NCBI RefSeq assembly: GCF_032716425.1
Contig: NZ_CP090420.1
Location: forward strand, 620,001 to 684,000
DNA: 64,000 bases
Origin: Pseudoalteromonas sp. N1230-9
GTDB taxonomy: Bacteria; Pseudomonadota; Gammaproteobacteria; Enterobacterales; Alteromonadaceae
Direction: 5' to 3'
Shown here piece by piece: positions 7,945 to 16,738 of the stretch. Position 1 is the stretch's first letter, and each line of letters begins with the position of its first letter. The notes under the pieces are model-generated. The model made no database searches. It was not told the origin of the DNA and saw only the letters and a program-made list of their open reading frames with translations. Position numbers and translations under genes: made by a program.

Positions 7945-10680
7945 TTAGTAGCTTGGAGCATATCTTAGTGAAACCCCGACTGAGCGGCCAATCACACTGT
8001 AATCACTCACGGTGTTAAAGTGGTTTGCGCCTACCTCAGGTGTTGGCGGTTCACGGTCTAATAAGTTATCGACACCAAAGTTAACCGCAAGTTCCTCATT
8101 AACTTGCCAAGCCGCAGCAAAATCTAAGTAGTTCTGCGCTGAAATAGTTTCTGAGCGGTCAACAGCGTACTCAACTTCGCCGATTCTGCGCCAGCCAAGT
8201 TGGAAGTTCATATCGTCTAACTGCCAATCAATGCTTGCACGGTGTTTGTAATCTGCTTGCAAAATACTCGCAAAGTCACCAGAACATGCACTGCCATAAG
8301 TGCCTTTACAGTCAATTTCTGGCACTGTACTGTTGTTTTGGCGAGTTTGTTTTGTAACAAAGTTACCTTGATACGAGAACCTGAAACGACCACCCATTTG
8401 CTCTGGTGCATCAATCACGTAGTTGACTGCAACGTCAATACCTTCTTGTTCAATCGCGGCTAGGTTAAAGTCGTTCACGATCGCTGTACTAATAAAGCCT
8501 GTATTCGGATCGCGAAGTACCGCACCACACAATGGATTGTTCGGGTTCGGATCGTCAATATAACAGCTTTGTAGTGCTGCGCCTGGTTGAATTTGGCTTA
8601 CAGCATCGGTGACACGGATACTGTAGTAATCAACGGATAAATCAAAACCGTCTATATAACTTGGTGTGTATACAACGCCAAGTGTATCTGACTCTGCTTG
8701 CTCTGGTTTGATATTCGGGTTGCCACCGTAGGTATACTCAGCGGTGCTTGAATCGAACTGTGTACCAACAGCAGGTGCGCCAAAGGCTGCACATTGTGTT
8801 GCATCACCTGTGCCTAATAAGCAAGGATCGCCGTTATAACGCCCTGCTAGACGAGGTACAAATTGGTCACTGTTTTGATCGAATAACGATAACGAAAGTG
8901 CTGTGATTGGGCTGGCAAATTCACCTAAGTTAGGTGCTCTAAATGCCGTTAAGCGGTTTGCACGAATACGAATATCACTGTTAATTGCCCAGTTGATACC
9001 TAGTTTGTAGGTGTCTTCTGCTTCTGTGTTTGAATAATCAGAAATACGGTATGCACCTTCAAAGCTAAGCTCTTCAGCAAAAGGTTGGTCAACTAAAATT
9101 GGCACTAAAATTTCGGCATAGAACTCTTCTGAGCTAAAGCTTGCATCCATATCGAACGCGCTAATTGAAGCAAAGCTGGTGCCGTTTCTAAAGGCATCGC
9201 CTGGTGTTTGTTTACCGGTTTCTTTACGGTATTCATAACCAATTGCAAAATCGATAGCACCGGCTGGTAACTCAAATAGGAACCCAGAATCACCCGATAA
9301 GGTTGCTGATATCACACTTTGTGTACGGTCGCGGGTGGTATAAAGCAGGGGATCGCTAAAGTCACTAAAATCATGGTTCGGATCAAAAATATCCACTGAG
9401 TTTGCCAGTGCAGCAAAGCGGCTGTTGCCATTATTATCATTACGGTAAGCGTTGTTGTAAATAGTCGCAACTTCATCGGTTTTACCATATTGACCGTATA
9501 CATCGTAGCGTAAGTAGTCAGTAATATCGCCTTTTAAACCCAATTGAAATTGCATTGAGTCACGCACTGCTTTGGTGTGTTGAACACCCAAACCTAAATT
9601 ACGTTCAACATTAACAAGGGCATTGCCTTCACTGTCAAATGTTAGTTGGTCACGTAGCTCATCAGGGATATAAGCATTATCTTGTGAAAGAGTCACTTGC
9701 TCATTAACAAAAATAGGTGTTTGACCACTCGCTCCCGCACCATTAACAGTTACTTTTGAGTACATAGCTCGACCATAAGCGATTGCACTGTCGCTTACGT
9801 CAACATCAAATAGTAACCCAGCAGAGAAACGATCCATTGGCTGTGTTAAGTAGCGGTGAGGAGTAAAATCAGAAGTTTGGCGTTCATTTGTTACAGCACC
9901 TGCATCGGTAATTGCAAGGCTATTGCCAGAAGCTACGTCAGTGTAGTAACCACCGCTATTAATTAAAGGTGTCGAGTTTTCAAGTGCATAATCACGTTCA
10001 CCTGCTAATAACTCCTTACGCTCTGTGTAACCTAAATAACCGGTAATGTGGCCACGGCCATCAGCAATATCGCCACCAAAAATCGCCTCGAAATTTAGTT
10101 TTTCGTTACCGCCATCAGCACTTTCATAGCTGGTTGAAAACTCCGCACCAGTAAAATCATCATCTAAAACGAAGTTGACAACACCAGCCACCGCATCGGC
10201 ACCGTAAACGGCCGCGGCTCCGCCAGTTAATACATCAACGCGTTTAATTAATCCAGCAGGAATGGTATTTACGTCGACTGAGTTACGAAAACTAAATGGT
10301 ACGGCGCGAGTACCGTCAATAAGTACCAATGTTCGGTTTTGACCAAGGCCGCGTAAATCAATAGTTGATGAGCCAAATGAGTCACCAACTGTTGCACCCG
10401 TGCTGTTTGCACCCGCCGCAGCTTGCGGCAGCTTTGCTGTGATATCTTCTACGTTTACCGCGCGGTCGAGATGGATTTGCGCTTCGTCAACACTGACGAC
10501 AGGGCTGCTAGAGGCAAGCTCTGCACGTTGGATACGCGACCCTGTTACAGTGATTACTTCAGGCTTTTTTACTTGTTCTGCTTCTTCTGCATGGGCTACG
10601 CCGATAATTGAACTGACTGCGATCGCAAGTGGCGAGAGCAGTAAAAGCGAGCGCGTTGTGGATGTTGTCTTTGCTTTCAT
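7945..10680 (-). CDS. TonB-dependent outer membrane receptor
   Basis: A 911-residue outer membrane active transporter. Residues 1-31 are a signal peptide (cleavage after VAHA). The sequence VITVTGSRI near residue 43 begins the plug, whose hallmark VLIDGTRAV and LTGGAAAVYGADAVAGVVN (about residues 135-170) are clear; the rest is a long beta-barrel that ends in an aromatic residue. This type is very common in Alteromonadales and Sphingomonadales and usually imports oligosaccharides or peptides rather than siderophores. It is divergent from anmK, so a muropeptide or amino-sugar substrate is conceivable but unproved. Confidence 0.93.
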   Translation of the reverse strand: MKAKTTSTTRSLLLLSPLAIAVSSIIGVAHAEEAEQVKKPEVITVTGSRIQRAELASSSPVVSVDEAQIHLDRAVNVEDITAKLPQAAAGANSTGATVGDSFGSSTIDLRGLGQNRTLVLIDGTRAVPFSFRNSVDVNTIPAGLIKRVDVLTGGAAAVYGADAVAGVVNFVLDDDFTGAEFSTSYESADGGNEKLNFEAIFGGDIADGRGHITGYLGYTERKELLAGERDYALENSTPLINSGGYYTDVASGNSLAITDAGAVTNERQTSDFTPHRYLTQPMDRFSAGLLFDVDVSDSAIAYGRAMYSKVTVNGAGASGQTPIFVNEQVTLSQDNAYIPDELRDQLTFDSEGNALVNVERNLGLGVQHTKAVRDSMQFQLGLKGDITDYLRYDVYGQYGKTDEVATIYNNAYRNDNNGNSRFAALANSVDIFDPNHDFSDFSDPLLYTTRDRTQSVISATLSGDSGFLFELPAGAIDFAIGYEYRKETGKQTPGDAFRNGTSFASISAFDMDASFSSEEFYAEILVPILVDQPFAEELSFEGAYRISDYSNTEAEDTYKLGINWAINSDIRIRANRLTAFRAPNLGEFASPITALSLSLFDQNSDQFVPRLAGRYNGDPCLLGTGDATQCAAFGAPAVGTQFDSSTAEYTYGGNPNIKPEQAESDTLGVVYTPSYIDGFDLSVDYYSIRVTDAVSQIQPGAALQSCYIDDPNPNNPLCGAVLRDPNTGFISTAIVNDFNLAAIEQEGIDVAVNYVIDAPEQMGGRFRFSYQGNFVTKQTRQNNSTVPEIDCKGTYGSACSGDFASILQADYKHRASIDWQLDDMNFQLGWRRIGEVEYAVDRSETISAQNYLDFAAAWQVNEELAVNFGVDNLLDREPPTPEVGANHFNTVSDYSVIGRSVGVSLRYAPSY

Positions 10681-10940
10681 GTTGATTCCCTAGCGTTTTA
10701 TCATTTAAATCAACGCTGGTTGGCTTATTACCTAGACCATTTAGTTAATTTAATGAGTCATACTTTTTGTTATGATGCGTTCCGTGTTCTCCTTTTGGGG
10801 AGTTCACTCGTACAGTTTTAAAGCAATTTAAAAATCTTTGCAATAATTATTCTTTGAATCTATTATTTTAAAATATAAACTATTCCAACATCCAAGCTTG
10901 TTTATTTTCATATAAAAAGCTGATTTTAAGTGATTTATTT

Positions 10941-12146
10941 ATGCATCAACATATTGAAAAACTGTACTTAAGCGCCAAAAAAGAAAAAAAATTAATTGTT
11001 GGTCTGATGAGTGGAACCTCACTAGACGGCCTCGATATCGCGTTATGTGAGGTATCAGGACAGGGTATGAATACCCATGTTGACGTTATAAAATTCACAA
11101 CAGTTGACTACGACGATGATTATAAGTCACGAGTTAAACGGGTGTTTGCAAAACGTGAGTGTGATCTTGAAGAGGTGACTCTACTGAACCCATGGATTGG
11201 TCAATTACATGGTGACATGGTTGCAAAAACCCTAGCCAAGTGGAATGTAGCGAAAGAGCTTGTCGATGTCATAGCAAGCCATGGACAAACGATTTATCAC
11301 TGTCCAAAAAGTCAGCACAAGCGCCCAGAATACGGCAATGCCACATTACAAATTGGTGATAGTGATCATCTTGCTGTTGCAGCAGGAATTACCACGATTG
11401 GCGATTTTAGACAAAAACACATTGCAGCAGGAGGTGAAGGTGCCCCCCTTGCGGTGTATGGTGACTATTTATATTTCACAAGCACCAGCGAAAACCGCAT
11501 ATTGCTTAATATGGGCGGTATTGCAAACTTAACTTATTTACCTAAATCAGCCGATGCGCGTGCTGTTTTTAGCTCAGATATAGGCCCTGGCAATACTATT
11601 ATGGATGCATATATTCAGCGCCATTTTGCGCCGCTGCATTATGATAAAGATGCTGCAATAGCAAGCCAAGGAAAGGTGAGTGAATCTTTATTAAATGCGC
11701 TCTGTGATAATGTATTCTTCGGCCTTGCTTTTCCAAAAACCACAGGCCCCGAAGTGTTTAATTTAGACTATTTAGCAGCGGCCCAAGCACGTACCAACAC
11801 CGAGCACTTGTCTCACTTTGATGTCATGGCAACACTGGTGCATTTTTCTGGGTTAATGATTGCCAAAGCAATTACTCAATGTAGTGACGGCCTTAGTCAA
11901 GTTGCAGTGTATGCAAGTGGTGGTGGGGTACATAACCCATTATTAATGAAAGTTATTTTAGACAACTGCCCACAACTTTCAGCTATCAAAAACACAGATG
12001 AATTAGGTATAAACCCTGATGCCAAAGAGGCGGTGTTATTTGCTATTTTAGCAAATGAATGTTTGTCGGGTGGGCAACAGCGATTTGGTAATACCGAGCA
12101 AGGGATCCCCGATATTACCATGGGGAAAATTAGCTTTGCTGACTAA
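10941..12146 (+). CDS. anmK: Anhydro-N-acetylmuramic acid kinase
   Basis: Phosphorylates and opens 1,6-anhydro-MurNAc to MurNAc-6-phosphate in cell-wall recycling, in the cytoplasm. The 401-residue protein has the ASKHA phosphate-1 motif GLMSGTSLDGLDIA near residues 21-34, SHGQTIYH near 113, GEGAPL near 165 with the catalytic Asp in the preceding GDFRQKH segment, NMGGIANLT near 190, DIGPGNT near 213 and SGGGVHN near 320. The N terminus is about 15 residues longer than usual; no later Met precedes the ATP motif, so this start is required. It is monocistronic. Confidence 0.95.
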   Translation: MHQHIEKLYLSAKKEKKLIVGLMSGTSLDGLDIALCEVSGQGMNTHVDVIKFTTVDYDDDYKSRVKRVFAKRECDLEEVTLLNPWIGQLHGDMVAKTLAKWNVAKELVDVIASHGQTIYHCPKSQHKRPEYGNATLQIGDSDHLAVAAGITTIGDFRQKHIAAGGEGAPLAVYGDYLYFTSTSENRILLNMGGIANLTYLPKSADARAVFSSDIGPGNTIMDAYIQRHFAPLHYDKDAAIASQGKVSESLLNALCDNVFFGLAFPKTTGPEVFNLDYLAAAQARTNTEHLSHFDVMATLVHFSGLMIAKAITQCSDGLSQVAVYASGGGVHNPLLMKVILDNCPQLSAIKNTDELGINPDAKEAVLFAILANECLSGGQQRFGNTEQGIPDITMGKISFAD

Positions 12147-12622
12147 AAAAAAGCCAATAAGCTAGCGCCAATACTACTAATGTAATGGCGTAAACTTTGC
12201 GTTTTATCTTGCTGTTTAGTTAAGTTTTCAGCTGTACAGCTGCTAGTAGCAAGGCTCACATCAAACTGCGCACTGTCTTTTAAGGTGGCATGCTTGCCAT
12301 GTAGCATGAGTTGCAATACAAACTCGCCGCTATGCGTCACATTATTTAGTGTAAGCATAATAACGTGCTGCTCTAAATCGTTTTGCGTCAGTGTATGGGC
12401 AGTAAAATAGGCAGACTCTCGCGCATCAGGATGTGTTGCACTGATAGAGATTACATCGCCCTGATGAGCATCATCTGGTAGCACGCAGCAAAATACGACA
12501 CGCTTTTGCTCATCGGCAATAAAATGCAATTGTTCATATTCTACAGTATGCGCAAGTGCAGCACACATAGGATCGTCACTAGAGGGGAGTGCAAACGAAA
12601 GTTGCACCAAGGCACTGTCCAT
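12143..12622 (-). CDS. Hypothetical protein, 159 residues
   Basis: I do not recognise this protein. It is a 159-residue product with mainly beta-strand character in the first 130 residues, three cysteines, and a short C-terminal helix ending in LLAFF. There is no signal peptide or membrane segment of clear length. It overlaps the end of anmK by 4 bp tail to tail. The frame is fully open and no longer frame competes with it. Real but unassigned. Confidence 0.55.
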   Translation of the reverse strand: MDSALVQLSFALPSSDDPMCAALAHTVEYEQLHFIADEQKRVVFCCVLPDDAHQGDVISISATHPDARESAYFTAHTLTQNDLEQHVIMLTLNNVTHSGEFVLQLMLHGKHATLKDSAQFDVSLATSSCTAENLTKQQDKTQSLRHYISSIGASLLAFF

Positions 12623-13119
12623 TACTTCTTCATTACGTGGGTGATTAAATTAGCGTCAATTATTGATCAGTTAAATGACAGAATTATGACTATTGTCATA
12701 AAGCGTATTATTTATTGTAGAGTCTGTTTAACTTTGTTCTTTCTGTTCCAAAACTGGAATGGTTTCTGACAAGATTGGAATAGAAAGTCTTGTCTGGTAA
12801 GGGTTTTAGGGTGGAGGGAAATATCGATATTTGGGGTTTTCTGATAAGGCGTAGTACCTGTATATTTACCTCAAAGCTACAGATGAATCATAATTAAAAT
12901 ATCAAGTACTGGAGGTAATACAAAGCTCAGTTTGGATTAATCAAAAACCTGCCTTTTTTGTGCTGTCTCTTAACTCAAAAATGCCCCATTGCGTGTTTCA
13001 GGACAAACCTTACGCTGTAGCTAATAACTCAGTATGCTATAAATTATCTAATCTCATTTTGAATGGAAAGACGAGTTGTGAGCAAAAAACGGTGATCTGA
13101 AAAAGAACTGGTCGAGGGG
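12623..13119. other. Non-coding stretch before the integron region
   Basis: About 500 bp with no convincing gene on either strand. It contains a perfect dyad at 12684-12701 and several short frames that look like chance. It may be decayed coding sequence left of the HigA-like fragment, but I could not reconstruct any protein from it. Confidence 0.5.
12684..12701. promoter_or_regulatory. Perfect dyad, possible operator
   Basis: TTATGAC and GTCATAA separated by TATT form a perfect inverted repeat about 60 bp upstream of the 159-residue hypothetical gene. The size suits a dimeric repressor site. No T run follows, so it is less likely a terminator. Confidence 0.35.
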
Positions 13120-13329
13120 ATGACACCCAATACTGCGCATAGTGGTGAACTAGCTGAGGTAACATTGGATGAGTTGGGCCTTGAAATTTCTGAAAGTGAT
13201 TACAAGGTCGCGTTGAAGCGAATTGAATCACTGTTTGATGCAGCCGAACCCGGAACTCTAGAAGGTGACGAGCTTGAAAGGCTCGCTGCATTGGTTGAAG
13301 AATATGAGGAAAAACACTTCCTCATTTAA
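13120..13329 (+). pseudogene. N-terminal fragment of a HigA-type antitoxin
   Basis: This 69-codon frame contains a segment close to the N-terminal domain of HigA antitoxins: YKVALKRIESLFD, then EPGTLEGDELERL and VEEYEEKH (about residues 27-67). In the family this is followed by a linker and a DNA-binding helix-turn-helix; here a stop comes immediately after, so the DNA-binding domain is missing. The first 25 residues do not match the family. No higB toxin gene is visible. A degenerate attC-like sequence follows at 13327-13366, so it may be the relic of an integron cassette. Confidence 0.5.
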
Positions 13330-13366
13330 TAACTGCAACGCATTTTGGCCCCTTTGCGCGTTAGTA
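13327..13366 (+). repeat. Possible degenerate attC remnant
   Basis: TAATAAC at 13327-13333 and GTTAGTA at 13360-13366 (inside GCGCGTTAG) resemble the R'' and R' boxes of an attC, with one mismatch between them. The 40-bp length is below a working attC, so it would be a deletion relic. It follows the HigA-like fragment directly. Weak evidence. Confidence 0.25.
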
Positions 13367-13524
13367 TAAAAACTCTATGTGTCTCAAATGAGCGAAAAGC
13401 GGAAGCTAACGCTTTCTATTTATTAAAGCCACATTTCCCAATAGCAGACGTTAACTACCACTAAATTAAGTCATAACTTCAGGTCTATTTAATGAGCAAG
13501 AACTAATAGCTGAAAATTGCTTCA

Positions 13525-14496
13525 TTAGAGTAGCTTACTCAATGGGCTTACCACTCCATTAGCACCTTGTTGTAAAACATGGGTATATATTTGTGTTGTT
13601 TTAACGTCTGAGTGACCGAGTTGGCTTTGCACAGTACGAATATCTGCTCCACTTTGTAGTAAATGCGTTGCGAACGAGTGTCTTAGCGTATGAGGTGTAA
13701 TTGGTTTAGTCAGTTGTGCTTTTAACGCAGCTTTTTTAATCGCTTTGCGCACCCCTGTGGGATAAAAATGATGTCGTCTAATTTCACCTGTTTGTGGATC
13801 TGCACTTAATTTATAAGAGGGAAACAAATATTGCCATGCCAGAGATTTATTTGCGGATGGATATTTACGAGCAAGGGTATTAGGCATTCAAACTCCCGCG
13901 AATTTCTCGTTCTTTATATCAAGCAGCAGATAATCATTGGCCTGCATAATCTGACTTCTTAATAAAGGAATTAACTCAGTGGCTAAAGTCACTATGCGAT
14001 GTTTATTACCTTTACCATTCCATATCCGAATGCTTTTATAATCAAAATCAATATCTTGAACACGTAATTGGACAGCCTCCATCACGCGTAAACCGCTACC
14101 ATACATTAACCCAGCGATTAAGTAATAGCGTTTATCTAAAAATGACATCAACAATTTTACTTCATCAGGTGTCATAACAATCGGAAGTTTTTGCTGTTTT
14201 TTACTACGCACAAAGACAAGGTCGGGCGATAACTCTTGTTTTATGATGTGTTTATATAAAAATACCAGCGCATTTAAAGCCGTCGCTTGGGTTTTAGGTG
14301 ATACATTTTTCTTCAAAACCAAATAGTCTAAATATTTTTCGACCTCATTATCCCCCATAGATGAGGGGTGCCGCTTGTCGTGATAATTAATAAAGCCAGC
14401 AATCCATTTCAGGTAAGTGTCAACCGACCGTAAAGAATATTGTTTGGTTAACATGTAATCTATGATTGAGTTTAAAAATAGCGAGCGTGTTCTCAT
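13525..14496 (-). pseudogene. intI: Integron integrase IntI split by an in-frame TGA
   Basis: Tyrosine recombinase for attI x attC insertion of cassettes. Read through the TGA at 13888-13890 the product would be about 322 residues, the normal IntI length, in one frame. Catalytic Arg137 (SGLRVMEA) lies before the stop; His269 and Arg272 ([12 protein letters not shown]), His295 (LGHSD) and Tyr304 (TTQIYTHV) lie after it. The stop replaces one residue in the segment otherwise reading [13 protein letters not shown], which matches the IntI-specific region, so a single-base change explains it. The codon after the TGA is ATG in the same frame, but a 120-residue restart product would lack Arg137 and the N-terminal DNA-binding domain. 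The integrase is therefore probably inactive. Confidence 0.92.
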
Positions 14497-14519
14497 AACT
14501 ATTCCAATAAAAATTAATG

Positions 14520-14535
14520 CTGTACGTATATACAG
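14520..14535. promoter_or_regulatory. LexA box (SOS operator) of intI
   Basis: CTGTACGTATATACAG matches the gammaproteobacterial LexA consensus CTGT-N8-ACAG exactly. It lies 24 bp upstream of the intI start codon. LexA control of intI is established for many integrons, so the integrase gene was SOS-induced here. The operator is intact although the gene is broken. Confidence 0.88.
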
Positions 14536-14697
14536 TTTGGCTACTTTGCCCCCATAGTCAAGAAAACGAGCAAATGAGTCGCTTTCTACTTTTTGTCAAA
14601 AGATGATTTTTCTAAATGTTATTATTTGGAAATGGCTTAAGATGTATGATAAAACTGGTTCAATCAGATAAACGACCCATTAGGTCGATATTAAATT

Positions 14698-14704
14698 GTT
14701 ATGC
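14698..14704 (+). other. attI core (G/TTATGC) and first cassette junction
   Basis: GTTATGC is the recombination core between the intI leader and the first cassette. The attI side reaches left from here towards about 14640; its exact extent cannot be told. The TTATGC half belongs to cassette 1, as its attC carries the complementary GCATAAC at 15021. Confidence 0.8.
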
Positions 14705-14719
14705 AACACTGAGGCATCA

Positions 14720-15013
14720 ATGAATATAAAAAATATTTTGTATTTACTTGGATTAATATTTTTCTTCATACCTTGGTTGGTTATTTTTACTTCTTTTGGT
14801 CAAGTGGTAATCGGAATTCTTTCTTATCTTTTAGTTGCTGCTTACATATATAAGAAAATCACTGATGGCGATAAATTTTGTGGTTTGTGTAATCAGGAGT
14901 TTAAAAACTCAGTGTACAAATTTACTAATAACGGTAAAACAATAAAAATTTGTGCAGGTTGCCAAGCTGAAGTTCGCAAGAAAATGAGCCGAAAGGCAAC
15001 GAAACATTTGTGA
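14720..15013 (+). CDS. Cassette 1: small membrane protein with zinc ribbon
   Basis: A 97-residue cassette product. Two membrane helices fill residues 5-45, then a cytoplasmic tail carries two CxxC pairs, FCGLC and ICAGC, about 20 residues apart, which suits a single zinc ribbon. The ATG at 14720 has GAGG 6 nt before it and is preferred to a frame start at 14696 that lies inside attI. No family is recognised. As the first cassette it is the one best placed for expression from any integron promoter. Confidence 0.75.
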   Translation: MNIKNILYLLGLIFFFIPWLVIFTSFGQVVIGILSYLLVAAYIYKKITDGDKFCGLCNQEFKNSVYKFTNNGKTIKICAGCQAEVRKKMSRKATKHL

Positions 15014-15020
15014 ATGTGTT

Positions 15021-15121
15021 GCATAACAATGCAATAATGATGGGACGCAAAAAGCTTGGCTTGCGTCACTTCGTTCCTATTTTAGCCAAGCTTTTATGCG
15101 CCCCATATTGCGGCGTTAGGT
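15021..15121 (+). repeat. attC of cassette 1
   Basis: 101-bp site with R'' GCATAAC (15021-15027) and R' GTTAGGT (15115-15121). The internal arms carry AAGCTTGGC and GCCAAGCTT, which pair as an extended hairpin. Close in sequence to the attC sites of cassettes 3 and 4. Confidence 0.92.
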
Positions 15122-15134
15122 TACTTTTGAAGTT

Positions 15135-15635
15135 ATGCGTAAGTTTTTAAATGTGAGTAAACAACGTCAAAAAACATTGGAGAAACAATTTCCAAAGCTT
15201 ATAGATCTAGCTCAAGTTAACGAAACGAAAGAGTATACTTACTTAGCAGTCTCTATTTTTGACCATTGGCTTGATCGTGACGAAGCAATGGAATTATTAG
15301 GTGATCTTGACGCAAACGAAATTGTGCGAAGAGCTTCAATATTTGAGAGCTTTAATCACTTGTTATCCGAGCAAACAGAAATCTTAACTTTTCGTTTTCG
15401 TGGGTTAAAAGGTGACAAACCTAGGTTTAAATCATTCCTATCAGATCATGCTCAATCTATGTATTTGCGGCAAACTGATATGGGGATGTATCAAGTTATT
15501 CTTCCTAGGTTAAATGCGGTCTATTTCGAAGGTTATGACGACACAAATGTGTTTTATTTAAAAGATCTGAGTGTTAGACCCATCATCGAGTCATGTGCTG
15601 AGAAGGTAGGTCTACATTGTCTGGAGCATTGGTAA
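15135..15635 (+). CDS. Cassette 2: hypothetical protein, 166 residues
   Basis: A soluble, charged product of 166 residues without a signal peptide or membrane helix. The first 25 residues are basic (MRKFLNVSKQRQ). Acidic/aromatic stretches follow, such as FDHWLDRDEAMELLGD near 43-58. I do not recognise a family or catalytic motif. The ORF fills the cassette and its TAA is the start of the attC R'' box, which is typical of cassette genes. Confidence 0.7.
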   Translation: MRKFLNVSKQRQKTLEKQFPKLIDLAQVNETKEYTYLAVSIFDHWLDRDEAMELLGDLDANEIVRRASIFESFNHLLSEQTEILTFRFRGLKGDKPRFKSFLSDHAQSMYLRQTDMGMYQVILPRLNAVYFEGYDDTNVFYLKDLSVRPIIESCAEKVGLHCLEHW

Positions 15636-15736
15636 CCTAACAAACGCTTTAACCAAAGGACGCAAAACAGCAGGCTTGCGCTCCTTCGTCGCTAATTTTA
15701 GCCAAGCGTTTTCCGCTTCTTAGCAAGGCGTTAGCA
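15635..15736 (+). repeat. attC of cassette 2
   Basis: 102-bp site, R'' ACCTAAC (15635-15641) and R' GTTAGCA (15730-15736). Its interior (GGACGCAAAACAGCAGGC, CTCCTTCGTCGC) resembles the attC of cassette 7 rather than those of 1, 3 and 4. Confidence 0.9.
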
Positions 15737-15756
15737 TTACAAGGAATCAGTCACTG

Positions 15757-16146
15757 GTGAATATTCAAAACCCGTCTCGACCAGCACCCAAATTAGGTGA
15801 CGGTAATTCTTCATTACACCATACAACTAAAAGGCTACTGGGCTTTTATAAGGCTGATTTTGATAATATAGAGCACTTTAATAAGTCAGTGGACATAGCG
15901 TTGAAAGATCCTACAGATCAAACATACAAAAATAATGTTACTGGTTCATATAGTAGACTTTATAACCACTATGAAAAGTTAACGAATGAAGAAATGCTAA
16001 TAAATAGAATGGAGCGTAAATCTCAAATTAGAAATACTCTATTTAAAGGTATTACAACTTTGACTATTGGTTTTTCTATCATGCTTGTATATTGGGTAGC
16101 ATCTGAACTTGGTATACCAATGCCGTTATTAAGAGTGCCGCTGTAG
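15757..16146 (+). CDS. Cassette 3: C-terminally anchored small protein
   Basis: A 129-residue product with a hydrophilic, helical N-terminal part and one membrane helix near residues 105-123 (TLTIGFSIMLVYWVASELGI), so it is probably tail-anchored with a cytoplasmic domain. The GTG start at 15757 is preceded by AAGGAATC. No known family is recognised. The GTG start recurs in cassettes 4, 5 and 7. Confidence 0.65.
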   Translation: MNIQNPSRPAPKLGDGNSSLHHTTKRLLGFYKADFDNIEHFNKSVDIALKDPTDQTYKNNVTGSYSRLYNHYEKLTNEEMLINRMERKSQIRNTLFKGITTLTIGFSIMLVYWVASELGIPMPLLRVPL

Positions 16147-16149
16147 TAA

Positions 16150-16252
16150 TGCTAACAAGGCAATTATAGATGGGACGTCTAAAGCTTGGCTGGCGCTCAT
16201 TCTTCGTTAATTTTAGCCAAGCATTTATACGCCCCATATTGCGGCGTTAGGC
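16150..16252 (+). repeat. attC of cassette 3
   Basis: 103-bp site, R'' TGCTAAC (16150-16156), R' GTTAGGC (16246-16252). Nearly identical inside to the attC of cassette 4 (GGGACGTCTAAAGCTTGGC and TTTAGCCAAGC arms). Confidence 0.92.
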
Positions 16253-16268
16253 ATACAAGGAGAGTTTA

Positions 16269-16733
16269 GTGAAAAAATTAACTTTAGTATTCATATCCCT
16301 TATTTTATCTTTTTCAACTTCTGCAAATGACAAGTTCACGGCAGATCAGTTAATCGAAAAAGCAAAGGCATTTGTATCAGCCAAAAATGCACGCCAACAA
16401 CCAAATACAACCACTAAAGAGATTGACCATTATATATCGCTATTATCTGATAATTTCATCGATGAACATGTTAAGTTTAAGTTTACGTATACTTATAAAA
16501 CAAAACTCCGTTCAGATATGGTTGGTAAACTAAAAGATGAAGTTATAAACAGCAATATTGAGATAAACGAAATTATGGTAGGGGCTAATGTTGTTTTTAT
16601 TAAAATGACTGAAATGGGTAAAGTTAAGCCTGCACATTTAGATAAAACCATTGAATATACTAAAACTAATATTGTCTCATTAGAATTCAACGAATCAGGT
16701 TTAATAAAGCATATCCGCCGACACCACGGTTAA
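16269..16733 (+). CDS. Cassette 4: exported protein, 154 residues
   Basis: A signal peptide (MKKLTLVFISLILSFSTSA, cleavage near residue 20) leads to a mature domain of about 134 residues. Its helix-then-strand pattern and the spacing of segments such as HYISLLSDNFIDEHVKF are compatible with an NTF2/SnoaL-like fold, but that is a guess. It has a GTG start at 16269 preceded by AAGGAGAG. The gene stops 5 bp before the attC. Confidence 0.7.
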   Translation: MKKLTLVFISLILSFSTSANDKFTADQLIEKAKAFVSAKNARQQPNTTTKEIDHYISLLSDNFIDEHVKFKFTYTYKTKLRSDMVGKLKDEVINSNIEINEIMVGANVVFIKMTEMGKVKPAHLDKTIEYTKTNIVSLEFNESGLIKHIRRHHG

Positions 16734-16738
16734 TGTAT

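Noticed and set aside
8242..8463. Small frames inside the TonB receptor gene on both strands
   Set aside because: They are shadows of the receptor frame, with no ribosome site and no family-like sequence.
13403..13453. Second possible attC-like pair (AGCTAAC and GTTAACT) between the HigA fragment and intI
   Set aside because: The boxes are not clearly complementary in the needed way and no internal stem supports them.
13525..13887. Separate functional short recombinase from the ATG after the TGA
   Set aside because: It lacks Arg137 and the N-terminal DNA-binding domain, so it cannot be a full tyrosine recombinase.
14696..14719. Upstream Met (14696) as start of cassette 1 gene
   Set aside because: It lies across the attI core and before the ribosome site GAGG; the ATG at 14720 fits better.
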